A stretch of 42,047 bases of DNA from Clostridium sardiniense (GCF_016907995.1 NZ_JAFBDA010000027.1:1-42047); one strand, 5' to 3'. Shown: positions 26,101-34,171, numbered from the stretch's first letter. The notes: generated by a model not told the origin, from the letters alone. Program-made: numbers and translations.

Positions 26101-26307
26101 ATGAATGAATACCAAAAGCCACAAATAAAGAGAGTTGGAGATGATAACAACATTACTCCATATGGGTGTACATGGCTAGCTGTAGTTCTTGCGGTAGCAA
26201 TAGCTGTTGCAGGTGCTTATGTTGCGGCTGGTTACGCATATGGCGGTGTAAATATGGTTGCAGGAGTTAATATGGCAGCATGGATTAATATTGGTGTTAG
26301 TTGTTAA
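26101..26307 (+). CDS. RiPP precursor peptide with alternating Ala/Val core
   Basis: This 68-aa peptide starts at an ATG 7 bases after GGGGGAGGG, an unusually strong ribosome site. The N-terminal about 22 residues (MNEYQKPQIKRVGDDNNITP) are polar and look like a leader; no double-glycine cleavage site is present. The core begins near G22-C23 and is strongly hydrophobic: CTWLAVVLAVAIAVAGAYV, then Gly/Ala/Tyr, then the imperfect repeat GVNMVA-GVNMAA, ending WINIGVSC. The only cysteines are C23 and the very last residue C68. The position next to two radical SAM enzymes, an RRE protein and an exporter identifies it as their substrate. It could alternatively be an unmodified hydrophobic bacteriocin. 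Confidence 0.85.
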   Translation: MNEYQKPQIKRVGDDNNITPYGCTWLAVVLAVAIAVAGAYVAAGYAYGGVNMVAGVNMAAWINIGVSC

Positions 26308-26324
26308 ATAGGAGTTAAAGAAAT

Positions 26325-26357
26325 GTAGGATAGATTATTTAGTGATCTATCCTACTA
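26325..26357 (+). terminator. Hairpin after the precursor gene (attenuator or processing site)
   Basis: GTAGGATAGAT (26325-26335) and ATCTATCCTAC (26345-26355) form a perfect 11-bp stem with a 9-nt loop. Only TATTA follows, not a run of Ts. It would allow partial read-through, keeping precursor mRNA in excess over the transporter genes. Confidence 0.7.
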
Positions 26358-26416
26358 TTAATATTTAATTAATTCCTTATATAAAGGTAAATTATTGTAT
26401 AAGAGGTGAGGCTTTT

Positions 26417-26998
26417 ATGAGTTTAATAAAATATAAAATTACGAATAATGGAAGAGAACTAGGATGTTTTTTAGTAACTACTACATATAATGAAGATGTA
26501 GAGGTAATGGAGGGAGAAATTAATTTAGAAAATATTAAACAAGATATTTATGTAGCAGTAAACCAAAAAGATTATACATTAGTTAAAGAGTGTATTAATA
26601 GTTTTGTAAATGAATTTCGAATAAGTAATATATTTTCAGAAATAGACTCAAATAGTAACATTATTTTTGGTATGAATAATAAAATAGAAAGAACATATTT
26701 GTTTAACAATATAATATTTAGTAATGTATATCTAATTTCTAATCTTCCTAAAATTTTTGATAGATATAGTGAAGGTAATAATATATTGAAAGTGTATACG
26801 ATAAATAGCGAATTAAGAGATATTTACCCAACAACTGTGAAATTTATTACAGAAGATAATGAGAATATATGTTTTGAAATATTGTTTCCGGAAAATTCAA
26901 TTTGCAGGTATGATAAAAAAAATAAAATTTTAAAAGAGTATAATTGTTTAAATAATATAACTAAATATGAATTAGTATCAGAAGAGAATGTAATATGA
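26417..26998 (+). CDS. Unknown protein, RiPP cluster
   Basis: This 193-aa soluble protein matches no family I recognise. It is rich in Asn, Ile and Glu with alternating beta-type segments (FLVTTTYNEDVEV, NNIIFSNVYLISN, KVYTINSELRDIYP), no membrane helix, no signal peptide and no catalytic signature. Three Cys are scattered, so it is not a zinc protein. AGAGGTGAG precedes the ATG. The stop overlaps the ABC transporter start (ATGA), so it is translationally coupled to export. It could be an export accessory or immunity protein; neither is shown. Confidence 0.75.
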   Translation: MSLIKYKITNNGRELGCFLVTTTYNEDVEVMEGEINLENIKQDIYVAVNQKDYTLVKECINSFVNEFRISNIFSEIDSNSNIIFGMNNKIERTYLFNNIIFSNVYLISNLPKIFDRYSEGNNILKVYTINSELRDIYPTTVKFITEDNENICFEILFPENSICRYDKKNKILKEYNCLNNITKYELVSEENVI

Positions 26999-28620
26999 AT
27001 AAAAATAAAGAAAAGTTATTTAATAAATGGCAGGGGATTTTTGAAATATTCAGAGTATATATTGGGAAATATATATTTGGATTAATAATCATTATTTGTG
27101 CAACTTTATTAGGATTCTTTCAAACATATTTAATGAAGAATATAGTAGATAAGTGTATTATGAAGGGAAATGTAAATTTATTGATTAAAACTATTATTAT
27201 AGTAATAGGTATTTTTGTAGCAGTTCAGGCATTATATATAATAAAGACTTCATTATTTACAAAAATGAATGAAAAGATATTATATGATTTTAGAGTAAAA
27301 CTATACAAAAAAATATCTCATAAAGAACTTTCATTTCATGGATATAAAAATCCTGGAGAGTTAATGACTAGGATAATGGAAGAAGTACCTATAATTGTTG
27401 GATTTTTAATGAATACAACAATTGATATTTTTATAATGGTATTTACTACAATAGCATTATTTGTTTTAATGATGAAGCTAAATTATATATTAACAATAGT
27501 TTCAATTATATCGTTAGTAATAACAATAATAATAATGAAGGTATTTGGGAAGAAAATAAAAATAGTTCAAAACAGTTCGCTGTCAAAATATGCTGAAGTC
27601 GGAAATATATTAAATGAAAATTTAATTAATATAAAAACAATAAAATATTTTAGAAAATATAGTTATACTGAAAATAAATTAAAACAGAAATTAGAAGAAC
27701 ATATAGATATTAAATTAAAAATGATGAGGATATCAATAGTATTAAGTATAATTTTATCGGTACTTAACTTCCTTCCTAATATAACACTTTTAGGATTAGG
27801 TGGGTATATGGTAATAAAGGGAATAATGTCTATAGGAACTATTATTGTTCTTTTGAATTATATGCAGCAATTTATACAATCTGTCCAAGGATTATCTAAT
27901 ATACAAATAGACTATCAAAAGTTTTTAGTTGCTATTAATAGATTTAATGAAATTGTTAATGATTCTGAAATAATTTATGAAGGAGAAACATATGTTGAAT
28001 TAAAAGAAGAGTTAGTAATGAAAAATATTAATTTCTCTTATTATGATGAAATAATTTCTAATGTATCAGAAAACTTTAAAATTGGTTCAGTGATAAAAAT
28101 AAATGGATTAAATGGAAAAGGAAAGACGACTTTAGTAAATTTACTTTGTAGATTAATTAAGCCAACGAATGGAGATATATATATTGATGGAATAAATCTA
28201 TTACAAATTAAAGAAGAATCTTTAGAAAAAATTATTGGAGTGATACCTCAAGAAATAGAATTATTTTCTGATACGGTTTTAGAAAATATCAAATTAGGTG
28301 AAGATATAGAAAAAAAAGAAATATTGGATTTGGTGGAAAATATAGGATTTAGCAAATTTGATGAAAAATTTTTATGCAAAAAAATTGTAAGTAGGGGTAT
28401 AAATGTATCTGGCGGAGAAAAGCAAAAAGTTGGCATAATAAGAACTTTGATTAGAAGGCCAAGTATCTTAATTTTGGATGAAGCAGATATATCTCTAGAT
28501 CATGATTCTACTAATAAGTTATATACTCATATAATTAATAATAAAGAAAATAGAATTACATTTATAATAACGCATAATAATAATTCTAAAATAGAAAATG
28601 ATTATGAAATAAACTTTTAA
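26995..28620 (+). CDS. ABC exporter (permease-ATPase) of the RiPP cluster
   Basis: This 541-aa half-transporter is presumably a homodimer. Six membrane helices occupy about 20-310. The ATPase has Walker A GLNGKGKTT near 370, signature VSGGEKQK near 472, Walker B ILILDEAD near 491 and an ITHN in place of the usual ITHR switch. It lacks an N-terminal C39 peptidase, so it does not cleave a double-glycine leader itself, which agrees with the precursor lacking one. It starts within the stop of the previous gene. Export of the modified peptide is the likely role; self-protection by pumping is possible. Confidence 0.85.
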   Translation: MNKNKEKLFNKWQGIFEIFRVYIGKYIFGLIIIICATLLGFFQTYLMKNIVDKCIMKGNVNLLIKTIIIVIGIFVAVQALYIIKTSLFTKMNEKILYDFRVKLYKKISHKELSFHGYKNPGELMTRIMEEVPIIVGFLMNTTIDIFIMVFTTIALFVLMMKLNYILTIVSIISLVITIIIMKVFGKKIKIVQNSSLSKYAEVGNILNENLINIKTIKYFRKYSYTENKLKQKLEEHIDIKLKMMRISIVLSIILSVLNFLPNITLLGLGGYMVIKGIMSIGTIIVLLNYMQQFIQSVQGLSNIQIDYQKFLVAINRFNEIVNDSEIIYEGETYVELKEELVMKNINFSYYDEIISNVSENFKIGSVIKINGLNGKGKTTLVNLLCRLIKPTNGDIYIDGINLLQIKEESLEKIIGVIPQEIELFSDTVLENIKLGEDIEKKEILDLVENIGFSKFDEKFLCKKIVSRGINVSGGEKQKVGIIRTLIRRPSILILDEADISLDHDSTNKLYTHIINNKENRITFIITHNNNSKIENDYEINF

Positions 28621-28676
28621 ATATGATTTAAGAATATTCAATATGAAATTTATATAAATAATAAAGGAGGTAGCAA

Positions 28677-28973
28677 ATGGTAAATTATGTATTTTTAGTT
28701 ATAGGAGTATTTCTTTTAGGATTAGGAATATTAATGTGTAAAGGTCTAGTGAGTAATATGATTGCAGGATTTGATGACCAAAATGATGATAAATTAATTG
28801 CAGGTAAATGGGTAGGAACTAATATAGTTATAATGAGCTTTATAATTATACTTTCAAGTATAATTGTAATAATAGCTAAAATTGAAAATCCGTTAATTAT
28901 CTTTTGTATATCGATGGGATCGATAGTGATATTTTCATTAAGATGTGCGTTATTATATAACAAAAAAGTGTAG
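28677..28973 (+). CDS. Small membrane protein, DUF3784-like, candidate immunity protein
   Basis: This 98-aa protein has three hydrophobic helices (about 3-22, 47-68, 72-92). The segment LGLGILMCKGLVSNMIAGFDDQ resembles DUF3784 membrane proteins (G..L..KG...LIAGYN). An AAAGGAGG site precedes the ATG. It is the last gene of the RiPP cluster, where small polytopic membrane proteins often give producer immunity, but there is no direct evidence. Confidence 0.65.
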   Translation: MVNYVFLVIGVFLLGLGILMCKGLVSNMIAGFDDQNDDKLIAGKWVGTNIVIMSFIIILSSIIVIIAKIENPLIIFCISMGSIVIFSLRCALLYNKKV

Positions 28974-29080
28974 AACTAAGTTTAATAAAAAAGATTAAGT
29001 TAAAGGTAAAGAAAAAAAATTATATATTTTCTTATATATAATTATACGTGAAAATAATATATTAAATTATTAATTGAAAA

Positions 29081-29152
29081 AAAGCAACTAAATTATTTAG
29101 TTGCTTTAGTATATATACAAAAGGACTTTTTTATGAAAGAAAAGGTCCTTTT
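29081..29152 (+). terminator. Two successive hairpins ending the RiPP cluster
   Basis: AAAGCAACTAAA and its exact complement form a 12-bp stem (29081-29107). A second stem, AAAAGGAC and GTCCTTTT (29119-29152), follows, with a T-rich tail. They mark the end of the cluster before the IS1182 remnant. Confidence 0.7.
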
Positions 29153-29164
29153 AATATTTTATAT

Positions 29165-30036
29165 ATTTAGCTCTAAAATCGAACAGTTTAAGATTTGCAT
29201 AAGCAAATCTATATACGGCGAAGAAAAGACTATTTTCCATCCTTTTTAATTCATGTATGCGAAAATAGGCATGAACTCAAATTTAATTTTTACAAAGATT
29301 CTTAAGTGAGTAAATATAATTCAGTACTTTTCCTGTGCATCACCAAAGACACGTTCTATAGTTTTTTTATATACCGATTTAATATATTTAGCATATTTTA
29401 AATGATTTGCTTCATCTAAACATCTTTACCAAATATGTATAGGATCTATCGTCTGATTTAATTTGTTTTACTTGACAATTAACACATTCTTTTGAGTTGG
29501 ATTTATATTCGTTATATCCGTCTCTATTAGTAATTGAGTATTTAAGAATTTTATTATTTATGCAAATTCATATTTTATAAAGAATCCCTTTTTAGTCAGG
29601 GGTTTCTTATATGGCATTTACTGAAGAACATTAGAATCTAAAATTATTTTATCTATGTATGGAGTAAAATATCCCACAGCAGTAACTGTAGCTATGATTC
29701 TTCATCAATATCTATCAATAACTTTAGAGTAAATATCTTCGAATATACGCTATCGTGGATGTTCTCATGAGTTATATAGAATCCAAGTATAAAGTTGTTA
29801 TAATCACAAGTTGTATGTGCTAAATACGCAAAACATTTTTATGTTTTGTAAGATATACCACTTTCTTCATAAGTAGTGCTTTTAATAATTTATTTTCCTT
29901 TTACTATTGAACCATTATTTAAAGGTTTTTTACTATGATTTTTTCTATCATTATTAATCTCTCGTCATTTAGCTTGTTTTGATATTTTTTAGATTTAAGT
30001 TGTATATTTGCTTTTTTTATTTCTTTTTATTAGCAC
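29165..30036 (-). pseudogene. IS1182-family transposase remnant (N-terminus missing)
   Basis: Minus-strand fragments follow the order of an IS1182-type DDE transposase: KYQNKLNDERLIMIEKNHSK, KKPLNNGS, STTYEESGISYKT, KCFAYLAHTTCDYNNFILGF, THENIHDSV, KILKYSITNRDGYNEYKSNS, KECVNCQ, KKTIERVFGDAQEKY, then ENSLFFAVYRFAYANLKLF. Frames change several times with stops between. The first third or so of the transposase is absent: the fragment ends at about 30036, directly where the topB copy begins, so the junction cuts through the element. It is non-functional. Confidence 0.85.
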
Positions 30037-30044
30037 TAGCTTTC

Positions 30045-30790
30045 ATGAAGGAACACTTCTATCTGCAATGGAAAACCTTCAAAAGTATATAGCAGTAGAT
30101 AAAGAGTCAGCTAAGACTTTAGGGGAAACAGGGGGACTTGGAACTGTTGCAACTAGAGCAGATATAATAGAAAAGTTATTTAACTCATTTGTTATAGAGA
30201 AGAAAGGAAAGGAAATATTCCCAACTTCAAAGGGTAAGCAACTTATAGAATTAGTACCTAATGAACTAAAATCACCTCTTCTTACAGCAAAATGGGAAGG
30301 TGAACTTGATAGAATAGCAAAAGGGAAGGAAGATCCTAATTTATTTATAAAGAATATGAAAAATTATTCAACTGCATTAGTTGAAGCAGTAAAGCAAGAA
30401 AATGCTAAATTCCATCATGATAATTTAACTGGTAAGAAGTGCCCAGAGTGTGGAAAATATATGCTTGAAGTTAAAGGCAAGAATGGAACTATGAATGTAT
30501 GTCAAGATAGAGAATGCGGACATAGAGAAAATGTAGCAAGACTTACTAATGCAAGATGCCCAGAGTGTAAGAAGAAGTTAGAGTTTAGAGGTAGTGGAGA
30601 TGGCAAGATATATGTATGTCCAGGTGCTAACTGTAACTTTAGGGAAAAGGAATCTCAATTCAAGAAGAGATTTGATAAGAATGGTAAGGTAAATAAGAGA
30701 GAAGTAAATAAGATAATGAAGCAAATGAAAAAGGAAGCTGAAGAGGAAATGAATAATCCATTTGCAGCACTTTTAAAAGATTTTAAATAG
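30045..30790 (+). pseudogene. Truncated topB (3' third only)
   Basis: This segment repeats codons about 477-724 of the intact topB, including both zinc ribbons, but lacks the Toprim and catalytic-tyrosine domains, so it is inactive. I count about 20 base changes in 746, of which only three alter residues (P to L, L to F, T to A), so both copies were under selection until recently. An ATG upstream at 30008 lies in the IS1182 flank and has no ribosome site; translation from it would be accidental. The downstream terminator and YwbE gene suggest this is one of the two original topB 3' ends. Confidence 0.92.
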
Positions 30791-30812
30791 ATAGTATTTA
30801 TAGCAGAGTAGT
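30045..30812 (+). repeat. Direct repeat, right copy (topB 3' end)
   Basis: It pairs with 19683-20450 at a constant offset of 10,362. Recombination between the two would delete the insert and restore a single topB. Confidence 0.95.
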
Positions 30813-30843
30813 TAATAAATAATATTAATTATTCTGCTATTTG
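30798..30843 (+). terminator. Terminator of the topB fragment (right copy)
   Basis: ATAGCAGA and TCTGCTAT pair around an AT-rich inner stem, with a short T-rich tail. The outer stem equals that after the intact gene. Confidence 0.75.
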
Positions 30844-30897
30844 TTTAGAATTTGATATATAATAAGATAATCTAGAGAATGAATAGGAGATAATAAT

Positions 30898-31095
30898 ATG
30901 GATGGAACTAATAGAAAAGATATAAAGATTGGACTTGGAGTACTAGTTGTTAAGAAAGAAGATCAACGTACTGGAAAATTAACTAAGGGAATAGTTAAGA
31001 GAATTCTTACAAATTCAGCAATTCACCATAGAGGGATAAAAGTTATGCTTGAAGATGGAACTGTTGGAAGAGTACAAGAAATACCATCAAAATAG
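30898..31095 (+). CDS. YwbE family protein
   Basis: This 65-aa conserved small protein contains DIKIGLGVLVVKKEDQRTGK, LTKGIVKRILTNSAIHHRGI and KVMLEDGTVGRV. That is the full length and pattern of the YwbE (DUF2196) family of Firmicutes, a beta-barrel-like domain of unknown function. AGGAG precedes the ATG. It follows the truncated topB fragment, so in the parental chromosome it probably lay directly downstream of topB. Confidence 0.9.
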   Translation: MDGTNRKDIKIGLGVLVVKKEDQRTGKLTKGIVKRILTNSAIHHRGIKVMLEDGTVGRVQEIPSK

Positions 31096-31201
31096 TAAAG
31101 TTTATAAGCCTTATAAGAAAAATTATGAAGAAGATTTTAAAAGAGAATTTTATATATTATAATAACTTTAAAATACATAAGATACTAAGAGGTGATTGGG
31201 T

Positions 31202-31342
31202 TTGAGTAATAAAGAAAAGATTAAATGTCCAATTTGTGGAGAAGATATGAAAGAGCATGATTATGCTTATGATAATAAAATATATGGGAAAAAGTATTAT
31301 AAATGTAAGGTTTGCGGACATAAAATGAATACTATGGATTAA
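31202..31342 (+). CDS. Small zinc-ribbon protein, TTG start
   Basis: This 46-aa protein begins at TTG 31202, six bases after GAGGTGAT. It carries two knuckles, CPICGEDM (9-16) and CKVCGHKM (35-42), with a tyrosine- and lysine-rich middle. This is a rubredoxin-like zinc ribbon, probably a nucleic-acid or partner binder. It is too small for most gene finders, but the ribosome site and paired cysteines support it. Confidence 0.75.
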   Translation: MSNKEKIKCPICGEDMKEHDYAYDNKIYGKKYYKCKVCGHKMNTMD

Positions 31343-31416
31343 TAGATTATAAGCTTTTAAAAGAGTATATGTTTAATGTAAAAAAGAAATATTAATGTAA
31401 CTTAATAGATAATTAG

Positions 31417-31458
31417 TAATAAAGGAATTTGCTTTTAGTAGGCAAGTTCTTTTATTAT
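31417..31458 (+). terminator. Terminator
   Basis: AATAAAGGAATTTGC pairs imperfectly with GGCAAGTTCTTTTATT, with an adjoining T-rich stretch. Confidence 0.7.
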
Positions 31459-31588
31459 TTATATTTAATATAAATAAAATTTATATACTTATATTTATTA
31501 TATGGAAATTAATGTTATGATTAGATTAGAGATAAACTAGAATCTATAAGATATTTATAAAATATAAACATAAGAAAAGAGGTATATT

Positions 31589-31750
31589 ATGAAAAATTTA
31601 TTGATGATATTTATAATAATACTTAGTATAAGTTTAATTATATATGGAATTAGTAAACAAAAGAAATCAACAAAAAGTATAGGATATGCAGGAATTATTT
31701 TTATAATTATAGCTATTTTTTCTGATTTTATAGGTAATTTAAACTTTTAA
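31589..31750 (+). CDS. Small membrane protein
   Basis: This 53-aa protein consists of two hydrophobic helices (about 3-20 and 31-46) joined by a basic loop KQKKSTK. AGAGGT precedes the ATG. No family is recognised. A terminator follows at 31803. Confidence 0.6.
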   Translation: MKNLLMIFIIILSISLIIYGISKQKKSTKSIGYAGIIFIIIAIFSDFIGNLNF

Positions 31751-31802
31751 CAATTAATCACTTATAATTGCTATTTTATCGTTAGATAAAGATTAAAATA
31801 AT

Positions 31803-31834
31803 AAACGGACAAGCATGCATTTGTCCGTTTATTT
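31803..31834. terminator. Terminator
   Basis: AAACGGACAA and TTGTCCGTTT form a perfect 10-bp stem, followed by a T-rich stretch. It may serve both strands, as pnuC converges from the right. Confidence 0.8.
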
Positions 31835-31884
31835 AGTATTATATCAATAATAATTTAAAACATGGCTTTATTTTTTTATTAGTA

Positions 31885-31920
<36 letters not shown>

Positions 31921-31941
31921 GTTTTTAAATTTGATAATACT

Positions 31942-32733
31942 TTAATTAGCAGTTTCTACATGCTGTTTCTTATCAATCTTTTTCCAAAGAATTATACCGT
32001 ATACAGAGTTAACAGTAAATTGAATCCACATTAATGCACCTGATAAAGCTGCAAGTGAAAGGTTTGGATCAGAAAGGAATGAGTGTAAGTATAATACTAT
32101 TCCTACTGCATCTGCTAATAACCAGAAATACCAAGTTTCTTTAAATCTTTGAGTAGAAACTATAACAGCACAAATTGTTACTGTTGCAGTAAATGAATCT
32201 ATTAAGTAACTTTTATCTGGTGGTATAACATTTCCAGTAAAGTGCTTTATTATATCTGGTAGATAATAAGCAAATCTTGAGTAAAGGAACCAAAGTACTA
32301 TTATAAATATAATAATTCCTATCCATTGCTTTTTATTTAATGATCTAACTTCTATAGTTGATGCTTCAGAATTATCTTTTTTAGCTTCTAATGCACTTTT
32401 TCTCCAAGCAAAGAAACCATAACAATTCATTGGTAACATGTATAATGTATATAAAATAACCTCAGCATACATTGTACGAGATAAAGAAATAAATATATAA
32501 AAACAAGTATTAACAACTCCCCAAGCATAAGCTGCTGCTTCTGCACGAGCTGTATATACTGCTGCAAGTAATCCAGTTACTGCTGATAAAAGTCCTGCAA
32601 TTGATAATACAGTTATTGTTTCAGAAATTGAACCACCACTATATAAAGGACTAAAGAAAAAGAATATATTTACAAGTAAGAAAAATATAAAATATCCTTT
32701 ATGAAATTTTGAAAACGATTTAAACCAAGTCAT
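31942..32733 (-). CDS. pnuC: Nicotinamide riboside transporter PnuC
   Basis: This 263-aa membrane protein has seven predicted helices and the PnuC family pattern. Marks include AYAWGVVNTCFYIFISLSRT with aromatic binding-site residues, NCYGFFAWRKS, and the C-terminal TWYFWLLADAVGIVLY and NSVYGIILWKK. It takes up nicotinamide riboside for NAD synthesis by facilitated diffusion. AGGAGG is 7 bases before the ATG. Its own promoter is at 32787-32815; no NAD-type riboswitch structure was recognised. It is convergent with the small membrane-protein gene. Confidence 0.92.
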   Translation of the reverse strand: MTWFKSFSKFHKGYFIFFLLVNIFFFFSPLYSGGSISETITVLSIAGLLSAVTGLLAAVYTARAEAAAYAWGVVNTCFYIFISLSRTMYAEVILYTLYMLPMNCYGFFAWRKSALEAKKDNSEASTIEVRSLNKKQWIGIIIFIIVLWFLYSRFAYYLPDIIKHFTGNVIPPDKSYLIDSFTATVTICAVIVSTQRFKETWYFWLLADAVGIVLYLHSFLSDPNLSLAALSGALMWIQFTVNSVYGIILWKKIDKKQHVETAN

Positions 32734-32786
32734 TAAAATTCCTCCTAAAAGTATGTTAAATAAATACGTCTCTAAATGACAACGTT

Positions 32787-32815
32787 ATTATATAGCTAAT
32801 AAATCAATAAAACAA
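32787..32815 (-). promoter_or_regulatory. pnuC promoter
   Basis: On the minus strand TTGTTT and TATAAT are 17 bases apart. The leader to the ATG is about 45 nt. Confidence 0.75.
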
Positions 32816-32840
32816 TGACATAAAAGTATCTAAAAGTAAG

Positions 32841-32862
32841 TGTATGAAAATATTTACATACA
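32841..32862. promoter_or_regulatory. Palindrome upstream of pnuC
   Basis: TGTATG-N10-CATACA lies about 26 bases upstream of the pnuC -35 element. It may be an operator; the cognate protein is unknown. Confidence 0.4.
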
Positions 32863-33003
32863 GAAGAGAGGCGTACATATTTTTGAAACAAAATAAATTG
32901 ATTCAATGCAAGTGTGTAAAAGGTTTTCATAAGTGAGGGAACTATAGAATTTTAATAAAGTAAATAAAAAAAGAATAAAGTTAATAAATTTTAAATGTAT
33001 TCA

Positions 33004-33123
33004 ATGAAAAAACTATAAAAAGTTTTTAGTGAATTTAAGTTTGATGAGTATTTGAATCAAAAAGAAGAGATAATTAGGACAGTTCCAAGTGATTCACAGT
33101 ATAGTGAGTTTGAATTTGATTAA
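33004..33123 (+). pseudogene. Possible small broken gene
   Basis: From ATG 33004 the frame reads MKKL, an in-frame TAA, then KVFSEFKFDEYLNQKEEIIR and 16 further residues ending in SEFEFD. The acidic 34-residue stretch after the stop looks coding, but there is no clear ribosome site and no known homolog. The rest of the 32863-33210 gap shows nothing else. Confidence 0.25.
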
Positions 33124-33210
33124 AATATTAAAATAGTTTTCCTTATGGAAAATAAAGTTATTAAATATAATTAGAGTATTTATATAAAAATAATATTTAT
33201 ATATAAATTT

Positions 33211-33253
33211 AAAGGCAAAGTAACTTTAGAATTATATAGGTTACTCTGCCTTT
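33211..33253 (-). terminator. Terminator
   Basis: AAAGGCA-AAGTAAC pairs with GTTACT-TGCCTTT around an AT loop, just beyond the 3' end of the minus-strand membrane gene. Confidence 0.75.
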
Positions 33254-33268
33254 GAAATAAATATAATT

Positions 33269-34171
33269 TTATCTATACTTAATTTTTATATTATTAGCTA
33301 TAATTACTTTTTTAGAAAATATTCCATGAATCAATTTGACCTTACCATTTTTATTAAAATAGGGAGTGTCATAAGTTGAATATACTATTTCTCGTTTATG
33401 TACAAAGTCAGTTACATAGATTGTGAAATAACGTTTATTATCATTATCATCATTAAATTCATCAATGCCTGTACAAATTCCAGTTAATGAAGTATATAGG
33501 CCAAATATGTACTCTATTAAAGCAAGGAGACTTTTTAGTATACCTATTAAAAATAACCAAACTAGAATAGATTTAAAAAGTAAATCATAGCAAAAGTAAA
33601 TAAATATAACCGCATAAAATATTGAGAATTTAGAGAAATATCTTTGCTTAAAAGGTACTTTCTCAAGGGGATAAAACCAAATTTTAAATCTCCAAAATAT
33701 ACTACTATCATTCATATCAGAATCTGCACCTGACATAGCTTGTTGCCATTTTAGTTTACGGTCAGTAGCTAGTAGAGAATATATTATTTTACTATAAATT
33801 ATAACTGCAATATAAGAAGCCTCCATAATTAGAGAAGAGATAAAGAGCGACATATTCTTAAATATAATTATAGTAATTACACTATATAAAATAAAAATTA
33901 TATTTAAAAATAATAAAGGCTTTAATTTAGACTTTACAATAAATCTATCTTCTTCAGATAATTTAGGTGATTTATTAAATATTGCACCAAGAGCTAAAGC
34001 GATTAGAGTAAAAGCAGTAAATTGATTAATTAAGTTAATATTTATACCATCAAATAGAGATAAGGAATATCCTTTTAAATTTAAATATAATAGAATATTA
34101 CCTAAAATATTAATGAGTATATTGGAAATCGCAAGAATTCTTAAAGATTTCATACTATGTTTTTCTGTCAT
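33269..34171 (-). CDS. Uncharacterised polytopic membrane protein
   Basis: This 300-aa protein has about six hydrophobic helices within residues 8-230, then a soluble C-terminal part (about 235-300) with DDNDNKRYFTIYVTDFVHKR and a beta-rich ending. No family motif is recognised. AGGTGA precedes the ATG. It is monocistronic, with its own terminator at 33211-33253. Function unknown. Confidence 0.75.
   Translation of the reverse strand: MTEKHSMKSLRILAISNILINILGNILLYLNLKGYSLSLFDGININLINQFTAFTLIALALGAIFNKSPKLSEEDRFIVKSKLKPLLFLNIIFILYSVITIIIFKNMSLFISSLIMEASYIAVIIYSKIIYSLLATDRKLKWQQAMSGADSDMNDSSIFWRFKIWFYPLEKVPFKQRYFSKFSIFYAVIFIYFCYDLLFKSILVWLFLIGILKSLLALIEYIFGLYTSLTGICTGIDEFNDDNDNKRYFTIYVTDFVHKREIVYSTYDTPYFNKNGKVKLIHGIFSKKVIIANNIKIKYR

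Noticed and set aside
26101..26307. The 68-aa peptide as a holin or an unmodified leaderless bacteriocin.
   Set aside because: The polar leader-like start and the position beside two radical SAM enzymes and an RRE protein favour a modified peptide, though the alternative is not excluded.
20585..30036. A composite transposon formed by two IS copies around the RiPP cluster.
   Set aside because: The two remnants belong to different families (IS256 and IS1182) and both are broken, so they cannot have moved the cluster as a pair.
30008..30790. A 260-aa open frame that could be annotated as a separate zinc-ribbon protein.
   Set aside because: It is the topB 3' end fused by chance to about 12 codons of IS1182 flank; no ribosome site precedes its ATG and the catalytic domains are missing.
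32734..32790. An NAD- or nicotinamide-related riboswitch before pnuC.
   Set aside because: The leader is only about 45 nt after a clear promoter, too short and without a recognisable conserved fold.
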